Shown here in pieces: positions 36,130 through 47,500 of a stretch of 64,000 bases of DNA; position 1 is the first letter of the stretch; each line of letters begins with the position of its first letter. This stretch comes from Elusimicrobiota bacterium. GTDB taxonomy: Bacteria; Elusimicrobiota; Elusimicrobia; F11. The translations under genes and the position numbers were made by a program. The DNA is taken from contig JAJVIP010000006.1 of the NCBI GenBank assembly GCA_022072025.1, forward strand, positions 1 to 64,000, given 5' to 3'. Under the pieces are notes generated by a model. That model was not told the origin of the DNA. It saw only the letters and a list, made by a program, of their open reading frames with translations, and did not search any database.

Positions 36130-39100
36130 CGCTCATGGTTCTCCGTATCGCCCAGATTTTCCCAGCGCTCTTGATTAATTTTCGGTTTCCTGACAATTCG
36201 TTATTATCGCTTTCCATCCTATGGGTAAATTGATTTACAATAAAATTGTAAAAAGTAACTAAGCTCGAAATGGCTTTTTTAATAATCATCATTGGACCTT
36301 GAGTGGCAGGCTTCATTTCCGGAATATCAAACTGGCTTCGATCATTTGTTGGATAATCGGAAACTCCCTTATTCTCAACATCTAATCTTCCAATGGGCCC
36401 GTTCAATTCTTGCATAAATTTATTTTCTACAGTTAATGTGTTGTGTCTTAATGTTATTGATAAATGCTTCAGACCTGGAGCGATGACAAGATTCGCACTG
36501 GAATCTATATCAAACGATGAGGTTTCAGACCCTTCAAGAATTTGATGGTCGGCTCGCTCCTGCCCTTGAAGCACATATTTCTTCACCCTGGCTGCATCTT
36601 TTTGATCGATGATTAACACTCCAATAGCTGAATATCCGATCACCAATCCTTCAACTCCCCCTTTCAATTTTACTTTCATTCCATGATCCGCATAAATCAC
36701 ATTATTCTTCGATACTTCATCGACCTCAATATCAGTATTGATCCCAAGCAAAATATTACTGCGGCCCCTTCCCCATCTTGAAGAATCTCCGTTCATTAAA
36801 CGAATAATGGCGGACCAAGAACCAATGTCGTGAAAGTAGATATCTGTTGGAATAACAGCCATTCGAACAGTGGAAATCTTATGAACATTATCGTTAAGAC
36901 GCATTGAAATAAGATAATCAAATATAGGATAAATTCTCTCTCCTTGAACAAACGGATGAGGAACCATTTCTGACATTTCCCCATATAAATCCTGGGCCAG
37001 TATGTTGTTAGATTGAGCCAAAGCGGAAACCATCTTTTCATAAATATCAAATAATCTCGGTTCGCAATGTTTAACGGCATTCTCTATGGTTTCCAACCTT
37101 CCCACAACAACACCCATGTTCCAATACCATTGACCTTTTTGAGCCTGCATTTCCAACGCTTCATCTTGAGGGGGTTTTTCAATAAAAGTCTTTGAATAGA
37201 ACCCCTCTCCTAAAGGCTCATCTTGATTTATTTGGATTGAACCAAATCGCATCCAGTCAGACACCTGAGAATTATTTGGAGGAATTTGGCCTAACAAAAC
37301 AATGGCATTCGGATCCAACTGGGTGGCTTGAACAGCTTGGTGCAAGAATTTCCTGTACCGTTGGGGCGTGCGGACAATGGTGTCTCCTGGAAGGATAATA
37401 AGTGTTTTGTCACGAACATCTTGTTGTCTTGATTTTATATTGGCCATGGCCCATAGAATTCCATTTAAATCACCCGAAGCTGAGGTGGGGATGGTGAGAA
37501 TATTGTCACCTGGAAGACTTCCGAGTGTTTGAGTGTTGACCGTGGTTTCAATTTCTTTTGATGGAACAACAAAAACATCCTCCCCCTTGAGGAAGGAAGA
37601 AAAACCCCCTTCCTCAAAACGATGAATGAGTCGTTCAACGGTGGCAATCAAACTATTGGCAAATTCTCCAACAGGCAATAAAAGTTTAAGGGCCGGAAAA
37701 GCGCCCAAGCTCTTACCCCCTGCCAAAATAACCGCGTTGATGTTATTTAAAGGGGTGGATCCCTCATTTAAGTCATCAACACTCTCTAGCGGCTCAACAT
37801 TAGAGCGCCTATGGGGTGAAACCAACTGTCCATAGTGATATAGCTCAACAAAACCATCTTGAGACAAATTTTGTGCGCGGGCACGATTCAATTCTTCTAT
37901 TAAAACATCATATCCTCTTTGATTATTTTCTTTGCGTTTTCTTGTTTGTTGAGATTCGTAGAAATTAATACCAACCTTTTTCTCCTTCATTTCGTCATGG
38001 CCAAAAACCAAATGAATATTCGGATCGACACCCTCCGTATCGAAACTAACGTGTCTTTCGGGAACCTCGTAAAAAAGGATAGGCCCGGTGTAATTGAATT
38101 CAGCAAGAAGACGGAAAAGGGTATCCACCGCTAATTTATGATGAGGGTGGCAAACATGCTTTGTATTTTGACCTGGTGCCTTTTTGGAAAACGGGTATGG
38201 AATAACAAAGAGTGCGCCCCTTTTCACCCAATCTCTGACGTATCTTGTTAGTTTCCTCAAATCAGATTCAGAAAGGGAGAAAAAATCATTATTTAAAGGA
38301 TTAAATTTCCCCTGGTCATCAAGAATAACAGGCTCACTTGCCTCTGAGGAAATTTCCATGTCCATGTATTTAATCCCACGATGGGCAGCGTGCGAATTAC
38401 TCTCAAACCTTCTGGTAGTCTTCTTAAATTCTTTTTTTGTTTCAGAACGCTCCATTACCCCATATCTTATCTCGATGAATTCATCACTTACTCCCATCGC
38501 ATCATCGAACAAGGAAACCAGGGTGGTCGAAACATTTGGGTCCTGAGCAAGACCATATAAAAGTCCTCCTGCACCAACAGCCCCATCATCAGGATGAGGC
38601 TCAATAAACACAATATCCTTGGGATTACCAAGGAATGACAAAAAGGCTCGAATATTCTTTGGAGTAAATTGATTCTTTCTGACATCCGGCACAAATGAAA
38701 CTCCGCCCTCAAAAACCAATTCGGCGGGCTGATGAATCGTAAAATATTTTTGGCGCAAATCTGAAAAATCATCGTCGTGAATGTTGACATTGTTCTGCAA
38801 AATTTCAGGTTCCATTATAAACTCAGGCGTAAGATCAGAATAAATTCTTGTCTTTAAATAAAAATTTCTCAAAACTTTTATTCTTACCAACTCATTACCG
38901 TTCAAATTCGGCACTATATTTAATGCAATCTGATGCCCAGCGGAATTCAATTTCTTCCCCATCTTCTTTCTTCGATCGGCGGGCAAACAACCCAGCAGCA
39001 AGTGGTGAAATTTGTGTTCATCAAAGCCCGTCATTAATATTTGAAGAATATTTTCCTGAACCAAAAAATCTAATTGAGAAAAATAATTTAGTTTATGGAG

Positions 39101-41254
39101 ATCCGTGGAGAGTTCTTCTAACGCCAACTCTTTTAAGGTGGGCTGCCTGTTTTCAATGGTCAAAACCAGCCGATGAAACAACAAATGATGTAACTCTTCC
39201 CGCAGTTCCATTTTTAATAACTCAGGGAACTCCAACAATCTTTGATCCAAAACCAACTTGTCATTTTCAATATTTGCAATCGTTCGCCCCCCCTCGCGCA
39301 ACACCAAAACGATTGGGCTATGGCTTAGTTCTGGATACTCATTCAAGACGGATTCAAAAGCTTCTTCTAAATTCTGAGCCTCCTCCTTTTTCTCCAAATC
39401 CCTAAACTCATTAACCACTTTCTGCCATGGTCCCTCGAAATGGTCCATGGGTGAGGGCAGAATACTTCTTCTCAGGTTGTGTATGGCTGAGGTTATTGTC
39501 CTTGGAAAAGGAATTGATAATTCACGCCGCCTGTTCAAGACCCCTTCTTCAAAATGAAAGGAAATACATCCCAATCCTGACCTGTTCAAAACAAAAGTAT
39601 AGACACGGTTTGAAAACTTGCCGGCCCATGTTAAACCTCGGTTAAAGTAATGGGACAAGGAGCGGAATGCGACCGTTTTACGACCAGACATATCTGCCAC
39701 CGCCAGCACACAATTGGCCAACAATCGTTGGACGAAGGGTGAGTCGGGGGTTTGAGAGAGAAACAACCTATCTTGTCCAAATAAGACTTCAAGAGGAGAC
39801 TTCTCTTTCGTAAAAATACTCAAATGCTCTTGTCCGGCTTTGCTCTCAATAGTGGAAATGGTGGGCACATAGGTGATGACGCTGACCCCTTCACGCACCA
39901 AATAATCCGTTATCCCTTGCGAATGAAACCCCCCCGCAACCACCAACCCTTTTTTGGCATTCACCTGAGTCATGGTATTCAAAAAGTTTGAGGCCATTTT
40001 TATATCACGCAGTTCCGCGTATTTATAAAAGTTCTCATAAGGTTCTAAATCATGAAATTCTTGAACCCATTTAGTCACATTTGAATTTGTTGGATTTATT
40101 CGATAGTCATCCCACTCATCCTTACTGAACGAAAATTCCAATAGTTTTCCAACTTCACAGAGGGAATAAAACTCCTCCACCATATTTTTTTCTTTTTCAG
40201 AGGCGATCAGAGGACCGTACATCTGACTCTCAACCAATTTCAATTCCTGAAAAAGTTTTTGCAGGTCAATTTTTTCCGTCAACTTCACATAGGCCAAATA
40301 AGAATCAAGGGCCGGATATTTTTTTAGATCAATTTCCTTTCGAGAAGAAACTTCACCGTGAAGTTTCTCAATGAGATTTTTCTTTTCTTCCTCAACAAGG
40401 GATAGGTTTATTTTCTTCTCGAAATTTATGGCCTGATGAAACATCAGGGCATTGGGAGAAAACCGGCGCACCACCTCGGGAGATATTCGAAGAAGGGACG
40501 AAATATAATCACCCAGTCTCCCCCCTTGAAGACGAAAGGACGAAACAACTTCATGAAACTTATACAGCTCTGTATGAAATTCGGACTTTGTTCGACGTTT
40601 AAGATCTCCCGCCCAAAACCCCCATTTTTCTCTGTTGGCTTTATGATAGGGAGCTGATTTCTTATAGGCCTCAACATTCAATTGATAAAGATTTTTATCG
40701 TCAATCCCAATATAAGGAACAGGTTCCGATTGACACCTTAAGCCTGCGGCATAGGCACCCGTTAACTCGCCGGTCTTCAATAAGTAATTTGCCGCCTGTT
40801 CGACATCCTCTGGATAGGGATATTGTTGGAATGGTTTTAAATTAATTGAACCGAATCCACCCTCCAAACCAACCAAATCCACCTGTTGGTTTTTAATCAA
40901 TAGTTCCAAGGTCTTTCGTATTTGAGATTGCGCCTCATAATGCCGATGAATATCCTGAACCAAGACAACGATCTTGTCTGACTTTTTTCCATTGGAATTG
41001 GCATAACGAATTGAACGGATCTTCCCGTTTTTATTTTGGAGAAGCGACACAAGGCGTTGCATTTCTGGTTGGGAAATGGAAGGCAAAAGCGATGAGGAGT
41101 GAAAAGGTGAGCTCAAATCACTCTTTTTCCGATCTGACCATATCATGGGGAAACCCACATTTATTCCAAATGTGTTGGTAAAAAACATCACCCCACAAAT
41201 GAAAAATGTAATGATTTTATTGATCTTTTTATTTCTGTAGAAGTTCGGAGGCAT
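36122..41254 (-). CDS. Giant 1,710-residue secreted protein with PIG-L-like and sugar-nucleotidyltransferase-like domains (giant B)
   Basis: Domain order: N-terminal hydrophobic signal/anchor (about 12-30); the shared module 95-490 with QDIH at 100-103, GLEGGFG, GIDDKNLYQLNVEAY and VAGGFH near 440; a helical stretch with REELHHLLFH near 686; a PIG-L/LmbE deacetylase-like domain about 875-1090, with the zinc/catalytic PHPDD near 888 and HPHHK near 1034 both intact; and a mannose-1-phosphate guanylyltransferase-like domain about 1170-1550, with VILAGGKS near 1175, FIEKPP, WYWNMG near 1376, DIGSWSAI near 1476 and a late VLIIDQKDA. The usual G-T-R and P-K residues of the guanylyltransferase signature are missing, so activity is doubtful. 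The PIG-L part could deacetylate an N-acetyl sugar. The TPR gene overlaps its end. No Shine-Dalgarno is seen. Confidence 0.85.
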   Translation of the reverse strand: MPPNFYRNKKINKIITFFICGVMFFTNTFGINVGFPMIWSDRKKSDLSSPFHSSSLLPSISQPEMQRLVSLLQNKNGKIRSIRYANSNGKKSDKIVVLVQDIHRHYEAQSQIRKTLELLIKNQQVDLVGLEGGFGSINLKPFQQYPYPEDVEQAANYLLKTGELTGAYAAGLRCQSEPVPYIGIDDKNLYQLNVEAYKKSAPYHKANREKWGFWAGDLKRRTKSEFHTELYKFHEVVSSFRLQGGRLGDYISSLLRISPEVVRRFSPNALMFHQAINFEKKINLSLVEEEKKNLIEKLHGEVSSRKEIDLKKYPALDSYLAYVKLTEKIDLQKLFQELKLVESQMYGPLIASEKEKNMVEEFYSLCEVGKLLEFSFSKDEWDDYRINPTNSNVTKWVQEFHDLEPYENFYKYAELRDIKMASNFLNTMTQVNAKKGLVVAGGFHSQGITDYLVREGVSVITYVPTISTIESKAGQEHLSIFTKEKSPLEVLFGQDRLFLSQTPDSPFVQRLLANCVLAVADMSGRKTVAFRSLSHYFNRGLTWAGKFSNRVYTFVLNRSGLGCISFHFEEGVLNRRRELSIPFPRTITSAIHNLRRSILPSPMDHFEGPWQKVVNEFRDLEKKEEAQNLEEAFESVLNEYPELSHSPIVLVLREGGRTIANIENDKLVLDQRLLEFPELLKMELREELHHLLFHRLVLTIENRQPTLKELALEELSTDLHKLNYFSQLDFLVQENILQILMTGFDEHKFHHLLLGCLPADRRKKMGKKLNSAGHQIALNIVPNLNGNELVRIKVLRNFYLKTRIYSDLTPEFIMEPEILQNNVNIHDDDFSDLRQKYFTIHQPAELVFEGGVSFVPDVRKNQFTPKNIRAFLSFLGNPKDIVFIEPHPDDGAVGAGGLLYGLAQDPNVSTTLVSLFDDAMGVSDEFIEIRYGVMERSETKKEFKKTTRRFESNSHAAHRGIKYMDMEISSEASEPVILDDQGKFNPLNNDFFSLSESDLRKLTRYVRDWVKRGALFVIPYPFSKKAPGQNTKHVCHPHHKLAVDTLFRLLAEFNYTGPILFYEVPERHVSFDTEGVDPNIHLVFGHDEMKEKKVGINFYESQQTRKRKENNQRGYDVLIEELNRARAQNLSQDGFVELYHYGQLVSPHRRSNVEPLESVDDLNEGSTPLNNINAVILAGGKSLGAFPALKLLLPVGEFANSLIATVERLIHRFEEGGFSSFLKGEDVFVVPSKEIETTVNTQTLGSLPGDNILTIPTSASGDLNGILWAMANIKSRQQDVRDKTLIILPGDTIVRTPQRYRKFLHQAVQATQLDPNAIVLLGQIPPNNSQVSDWMRFGSIQINQDEPLGEGFYSKTFIEKPPQDEALEMQAQKGQWYWNMGVVVGRLETIENAVKHCEPRLFDIYEKMVSALAQSNNILAQDLYGEMSEMVPHPFVQGERIYPIFDYLISMRLNDNVHKISTVRMAVIPTDIYFHDIGSWSAIIRLMNGDSSRWGRGRSNILLGINTDIEVDEVSKNNVIYADHGMKVKLKGGVEGLVIGYSAIGVLIIDQKDAARVKKYVLQGQERADHQILEGSETSSFDIDSSANLVIAPGLKHLSITLRHNTLTVENKFMQELNGPIGRLDVENKGVSDYPTNDRSQFDIPEMKPATQGPMMIIKKAISSLVTFYNFIVNQFTHRMESDNNELSGNRKLIKSAGKIWAIRRTMSDA

Positions 41255-41335
41255 AGGTTTAATTGTCGACCATGATAGGTCATATCCCCTTAAATTCTCA
41301 TGAAGATCTTGTAAACAATAGGTAACAAATATTTA

Positions 41336-41363
41336 TTGTGGCGTTTGCGGATCGGGATATACT
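41336..41363 (+). promoter_or_regulatory. Promoter TTGTGG-N16-TATACT of a leaderless small gene
   Basis: The -35 TTGTGG (41336-41341) and -10 TATACT (41358-41363) are 16 nt apart. The ATG of the small plus-strand gene begins 6 nt after the -10, where transcription should start, so the message would be leaderless. Confidence 0.55.
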
Positions 41364-41369
41364 CGCCCC

Positions 41370-41579
41370 ATGAAAAATTTCGACGGAATGTCTTGGGTGG
41401 CAGGTCCAGAAACACCAACCGATGTTTACGTCACACGCGTATTCAATTACGGAACCTTAGAAGAATGGCGGCAGATGAAGAAGAGGCTCAGTCTGCTCGA
41501 ACCTTTCCATCACGCTGAAAATTTGTACGGTAAATTTGAAGCGGGGTTAAGAGGGCGTTGCAGTGGAGCCAGGCGTTAG
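41370..41579 (+). CDS. Small protein of unknown function, probably leaderless
   Basis: A 69-residue plus-strand gene in the gap between giants B and C. YVTRVFNYGTLEEWRQMKKR resembles small bacterial proteins that carry a W-E-E-W-R type motif and often sit near nucleotidyltransferase or toxin-like loci; I cannot name the family with certainty. The C terminus (GLRGRCSGARR) looks atypical and the stop overlaps the convergent end of giant C by 3 nt, so it may be a truncated copy. Evidence that it is real: a good promoter ending exactly at its ATG and a recognisable motif. No ribosome site is present. Confidence 0.5.
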   Translation: MKNFDGMSWVAGPETPTDVYVTRVFNYGTLEEWRQMKKRLSLLEPFHHAENLYGKFEAGLRGRCSGARR

Positions 41580-44500
41580 GCGAAATGCAGGGACTCGACC
41601 GCCGATTTCAGATGACCTTCCAGTCGATGTATTTCCCCTGTGGCGAAATCCAAATGTTCAACAATATATTCACGGACCATGTCCGGATTTAACTCAAGAA
41701 GTCTTTGATAGGACGTAAAGTCCCAATTCTCCAGTTGGATGGGCAAAGAAACCAAGGTTTTCACAGTTGAAAGTTGACCCATTGACTTCAGCAATTCAAC
41801 TGGATCGGCCTTGTCTGACTGGTGCACGAAGACTTGAGTTAATCCAAATTTAATTTTGGCTCTCAATTTGGGCTGTATCCTATGTTGGTCCATGAGAGCC
41901 ATCATCTGAGAAACAAATTCATCAGGAGCCATATTCACCGGAATAGCAAAGGCCACTTTTGACCGGGAAGCCTCTCCTTCTTCGCTTTCAAAATGTCCGT
42001 GACCCGCAACTGTGTTTGTGGCGATTTCTTCAAGCCGGCCTCTCAAGCGCGCGGTTATAGACTCATCCCCTTCAGCCATTTGGGCCCGGGATTGAATATC
42101 TTGAAAGCTATAGTATCGAGTGACTGGCTGGCCTATTTTCTGATTGGGTCTTCGGGCGAGCATTTCTGATTTAAAGTGATTCGCTGCTCTTTCAATTTTT
42201 GTGGCGAATTGACGATGGGACACCCCTGTGGTACGAAGCCCCAAACCAACCGCCAACCCCGTCAATAGCGTGGCATAGGGTTCAACATCACTCCCTTCAA
42301 TGGCGACTTGGTATCCCAAGACGCCTGTCATTTGGTCAAGAATTTCTTGTCTTGATTTTGCATTGTTGGTTTCCAACAAGGCCTTGTCCAAAGACTCAAT
42401 GTGCCTTTGAAGAATAGGCGACACCCCTTGCGCCAGAGATCGATGCGCAAAGTCCGTGTGCTGAGGAATCAATTCTCTCCGTCTTCTCTCACTCATCAAA
42501 GTGATGAGATCTCCTGTCATTGTTGCCAAATTAAAAGATTCAACAGAAGGAAGTTGTCCCCCAGAGAAAACAGTCAATTGTTGAATCTGCGATGATGACA
42601 ACAGCTCATTTTCACGAGCCCTCTTAAGACCTTGCCCAAGAATATCTTCTATCGAAGATGAACCGATGACGGAAGGTTGATTCGCTGTGGATCGGCTGAT
42701 GGAGATCAGGAAAAGCCCAGTCATTGCCATAAGAAGGATGGGAAGATCCACTTGCCCCCCGAGAAACGGGGCCACCAAAAGGCTCAAAGACGCCAACAAA
42801 AACAAAGTCACGGTATGACTCACCAACTCAATTCTGGAGCCCCGCAAAATGAAATGAGAAAATTCCTCCAAACGATGGGGAACCATAAAAAGGAACGGAA
42901 CATTTTGATAAGGCGCGGAGACCTGGCCAAACAGAGTGGACTTCCCGTCCGTGGTGGCAACGGGGGTATTCCAATGGGAAAAGCCGCCTTGTTGCAAGGC
43001 CGCCAATGCCGCAAGAAAGGCCCAAAAACCCGCTAGAAACAGCGCCACCGGAAATATCTCGGGAGCTCCCATTTGACCAAGCGCCCAAGCAAGAACAACA
43101 GCAACCGCCCCAGTGGAAAACATATCACGGATCAGAGAGGGAGAATCTATTCCTTTGAAGAGCGGAATTAAATTCACACCAAATTGTGTGGACATGAAAT
43201 TTGTTAGGTGATCAGGAGATGTCAGTGAAACTCCTTCTATATTGGTGCGACCCACAAAAAAAGTTACATCCCCCGTTAGAGTATCAACTTTAATTCCCCG
43301 ATCATATTTGTGGCCCTGCGAATCCGCTTCAGGTTGAACCACAATCTGCCAACCTTTCTGATACAGTTCCAACACAAGTAAATTCACATATCGAAAAATT
43401 GAATCCGTTTTTAGATTTTCTCTTAAGGTTCCGTGGCTCCCTTCAAATTCCTTAAATCTCTCTTCAGATAAATGTTGCCGAATAAATGACAAAACATCCT
43501 GTTTCCGTAAGGTAATTTTGGCCTCGGCAGAAGGGTCCGGTTTTTCCGAATGTTGAAGCGGAAGACCCCATGTATTTGGAACAATATATTCTCGGCCCAA
43601 AGCCAAACTTCCCTGTATGAACAGCATCATTACACTGGAAACGGAATTGAAATGTGGGGGAGGTATTTCATATTTGGTTATTGTCTCCGCTGGAATAAGA
43701 TCTCGAAGAAGATGGGCCATCCGTTCCAAGACCTCTGGTTTTGTCATCCCATCCGCATCTTTAATTGTTTGATAAGCACTTCTTGTCCTGATTCCATCTC
43801 TATCTATCACGAGAAACCCCGAGCTCACCACGGACATAATGTCGGCAAGCTTCCAAATGACTTTATCGAACACCTCCGAACTCCCAGCGGATAATTCAGA
43901 GGGGTCCAATATAGGAGGAATTGGTTCCATCAACTCAGATATTGTCTTGACTCGTTCCTCCAAGCTCATTTTCCTTGCTTTGCTTAGGGCTTGTCGCGGC
44001 GGGGTCTGCTCGTCCCCTTCCCAAAATCCCAATTCTCTGAGAAACCGTATCAGATGAATATTGGCTTGGTTGGTATTAAATTGGGTGATGGCCAAACGCA
44101 TTTTATCAGCCGCAAATTTTTGGGCAGTCCAGTGAGCACGGCCTTCTGGGTCGGAGGGAGGAGTGTCTCCCTTTGGAACTATTTCTTTGTCATCTTTGAT
44201 GACGGCTCGATTGGCCCGAACATCCCAAACAGGTGTGCCTCCCGATTCAAAGGACACGCCCAATATTTTCAGAGGAACACGCTGGCCTTCTTGTTCGATA
44301 ACAGGAACCCGCAGAGATTCGAGTTCTTCTTGATCCAATAAGCTGGGCCACTTAAGAGAGGCCACATCCCAAGCCTTTGTATTGCTCTCAAATTCTGGGG
44401 TTCCTGAAGTTCCAGGAACTGTCCGGAAGGAGTATCCAATTGGAAGATCATTTGGATTCAAGACATGTTTGGTCCCTTCAAATTTAATCTGAACCGTCTT

Positions 44501-47500
44501 GTCACCCACTTGTATCGTATAGGTAATAACCCGATCAATCAGTGAAAAGAATACAGATCGATCGGATTGCTCAATTGCGCGCATCTCATTTCCATCTGGA
44601 AGACCGCCCACGTCATCACCATTGGTAACCTTAACATAACGGACCCCCTTTTCAGCCCAATCAAAAAAACATCCATCAACGACCAATTGAAAAATCGAAG
44701 CGATGGCTCCAGGAGGAGACGTTAACATCTGAAAATCTTGCTCATGGCCGTCCATATGTAACTGCTGAGGGCTGAACCACTTGATCCCTCCTTTTTTATT
44801 GATGGCGGGAATTCCACGAAGTGAATGAACCGTGGTTTCAATTTTTGCATTGTCGTCATAGTTCTCATCTACTATGAAATGTTTGCCCAGACGATTGGGA
44901 TCATGGAGAAGCATGTCTTTTATGTATTCATCATTGGTGTCTTGAGTTACCACAGCGACAAAAGCTTTCCCTCCAGTGGGGATGCGAGCCATCAACGCAT
45001 TGAGAGTAATGGTTAATGCATTTTGCAATCCATAAATTCCAGCGATATTAAAAAGAAACATAAAAAGCATGGATTTGCTAATCACTTCCTTAACACGGGC
45101 AGATTTGCCAACCGCGCGACGGCCAGCCCCGCCATTCATACTGACTTTGCCCCATTTATTATTCTCGAGAGCTCGATTCACAAAATTATCACCTTCTTCA
45201 AGACTCCAAACCTGATTGTCTGTTAGATCAATGACGGGAACCTGCTTAGGAAGAGGAGAAAAACTTGTGGGGACTTGTGGAATATTCCCCTTGTTTTCTG
45301 CGTGACGAACCAGGTCCCGATAAAAAGATCTAAAGTTGATAGGGGGGGTGGAATGTATGGGAGGAAAGGCCCTGATGATAATTTGAGCTTTTTCAGGGGA
45401 GGTTTTGTTTGAGTCAGACAATAACTCGCTAAGAGGTCTTATATCGAAATCACCAGAGGTAAAAGGAAAAATGGTTTTCGGATTGGAGTCAAGAAAATCC
45501 AGGTCATCTGGTTTATATCGGCCCGACGGTCCTCTATAATCCTCAAGATAACGCCTCATAGTTGGGTCCAATATGCGCGTTCGACGCCATATGCCAATCC
45601 AAGTGTTCAAATCCACCAAAATAACCGCAATAAAATAGATAGGTAAAGTCGGAACCGACAAAACAAGCGCGGGAATAAACGAGAGGTTATTGACAGCAAC
45701 AATGACCCAAGAGAGTAGAGGGGATTGGGTTTTCGTTGGAAGGTAGAAAAATTTATTTTGAATAAAGAAGGTCCAAAATCCAAGAATTTGAATTAAAGGA
45801 TGAGCATTCGACTCATTCACGACAATAATTTTTTTCCCCTCCTTATTTGGGTCCAGACTGGGATGGAGATCCGCTAAAAAAACTTCTTTCATGAAAGGGA
45901 TTTTGTTGTAAAGGCTTTCATTACTCGTTAAATTTTTTTCAAAGAGAAAAGGTTGGCGCCCAAGAACAGGATAATCCATTTTTAACCAAGAAATTTTCTT
46001 TGCATTTAAATACCGCAGGGGACCAATTAGTCGATAAGTGATTTTGGATAGTGATTTGGCAGGAAAAAAGACCATGCAAAAATGGACCATTCCAAATTGA
46101 GCCATCAATAAACCAATGGGGATCAGCGTCAATAATTTAATTGTGAATAGGAAAGGCGAAGAAAATAACAAGGACTCAATGGAGAAAAAATGGAAAAAAA
46201 CATCGAGCGAAAAGAAAATCAACCACTGGGTCACAAGAGAAACAATTGTAAGTCCCTGACCAGGACCCGAAAGATAGTGATCCCGCTCGTTTCGAGTAGG
46301 GACTCCGAACGTTAAAGAGGAAAGGTTCCACAGCATTGAAATCAGATTAAAAAGGGAATGAAGAGGAATAGAAAGAAGGTATATACCAAGAGCAGCCCCC
46401 AGGGTGAATGACTGAAAATAATTTCCAATCCCGAATGTTTGAGCCATCAAAACCAATAGAATCATGGGTGAAAAAAGGGAAAGAACTCCCAACGCACGCC
46501 ACAGTACATTGGTGACGAAGGGGCTTCCGCGGGTGCCATTTGTTTTTGAGAAGAGGGTGCTTAAACTCAATTCTCCAGACAAGAAATCTTCAATGATGTG
46601 CGAGAGATAAAAGGCGATGGCGGTACACACAGCAGCTGAAACAAACGCGACAGGAACTGAAAAACCCACAACGATCAAAATCCCATAGGACGTCAAAGAA
46701 ACCGGGACCAGGAAGAAAATTAACTCAAAGAGCGCGGCGCCATTCCACGCACTCTTGTAATTCTCAAATCCTTCTTCTCCCCGAAACCGCGGAAACAACC
46801 AGGCAGCCAAAGAATATATCGAACGCAGAGTTAAGGGTTGAAAAGCAGGGGTTATTGTTGGGGATAAATTTATGGCGTCTTTGGCCGCACGGTCATATAG
46901 GGCGATGTATTCATCTGTTGGATCGGACCAATAGGAATCAACCCGCATCGCATTGTCCATGATTTTAAACCACAGCCCATCCTGGTTACGACGGGAAAAA
47001 ACGTCATAGGCTTCATCTATTTTCTCACGAATGAGAGTACCGACATGTTCCAGGTTGGGCCTTCGTACAGATTCATCTTCCGACATCGCCCGAAACAATT
47101 CCACCGAATCAACGCCTTGCACCAAAAACCCAGTGGCTTGATCCCGAAATAATTTCGGATCCTTAATTACTGAGATACCCCCCACAGGTGTCCCAAGCGG
47201 TACCATACCCGCCACCATGGCCTCCAAATGGACCAAACCACACGGTTCGAAGAGGGAAGATGTTATCGTCAAGTCTCCCCCGAGGGTTAAATTAGCGAAG
47301 TCGGTGTCAAAAGAAATGTATGAGTAAACATGGTGGGGAAAATCTTCCTGAAGTTTTTCGGCAGACGTTTGAATATCTCGAGCTCCAGTGCCCAGTAAAA
47401 CGAAAAATATTTTTTTATCTTTGTTTATTTTCCGGATGGCATCAATGGCCACATTCCACCCTTTTTCATCCACCATTCGGCCCACCAAGGTCACCACAAA

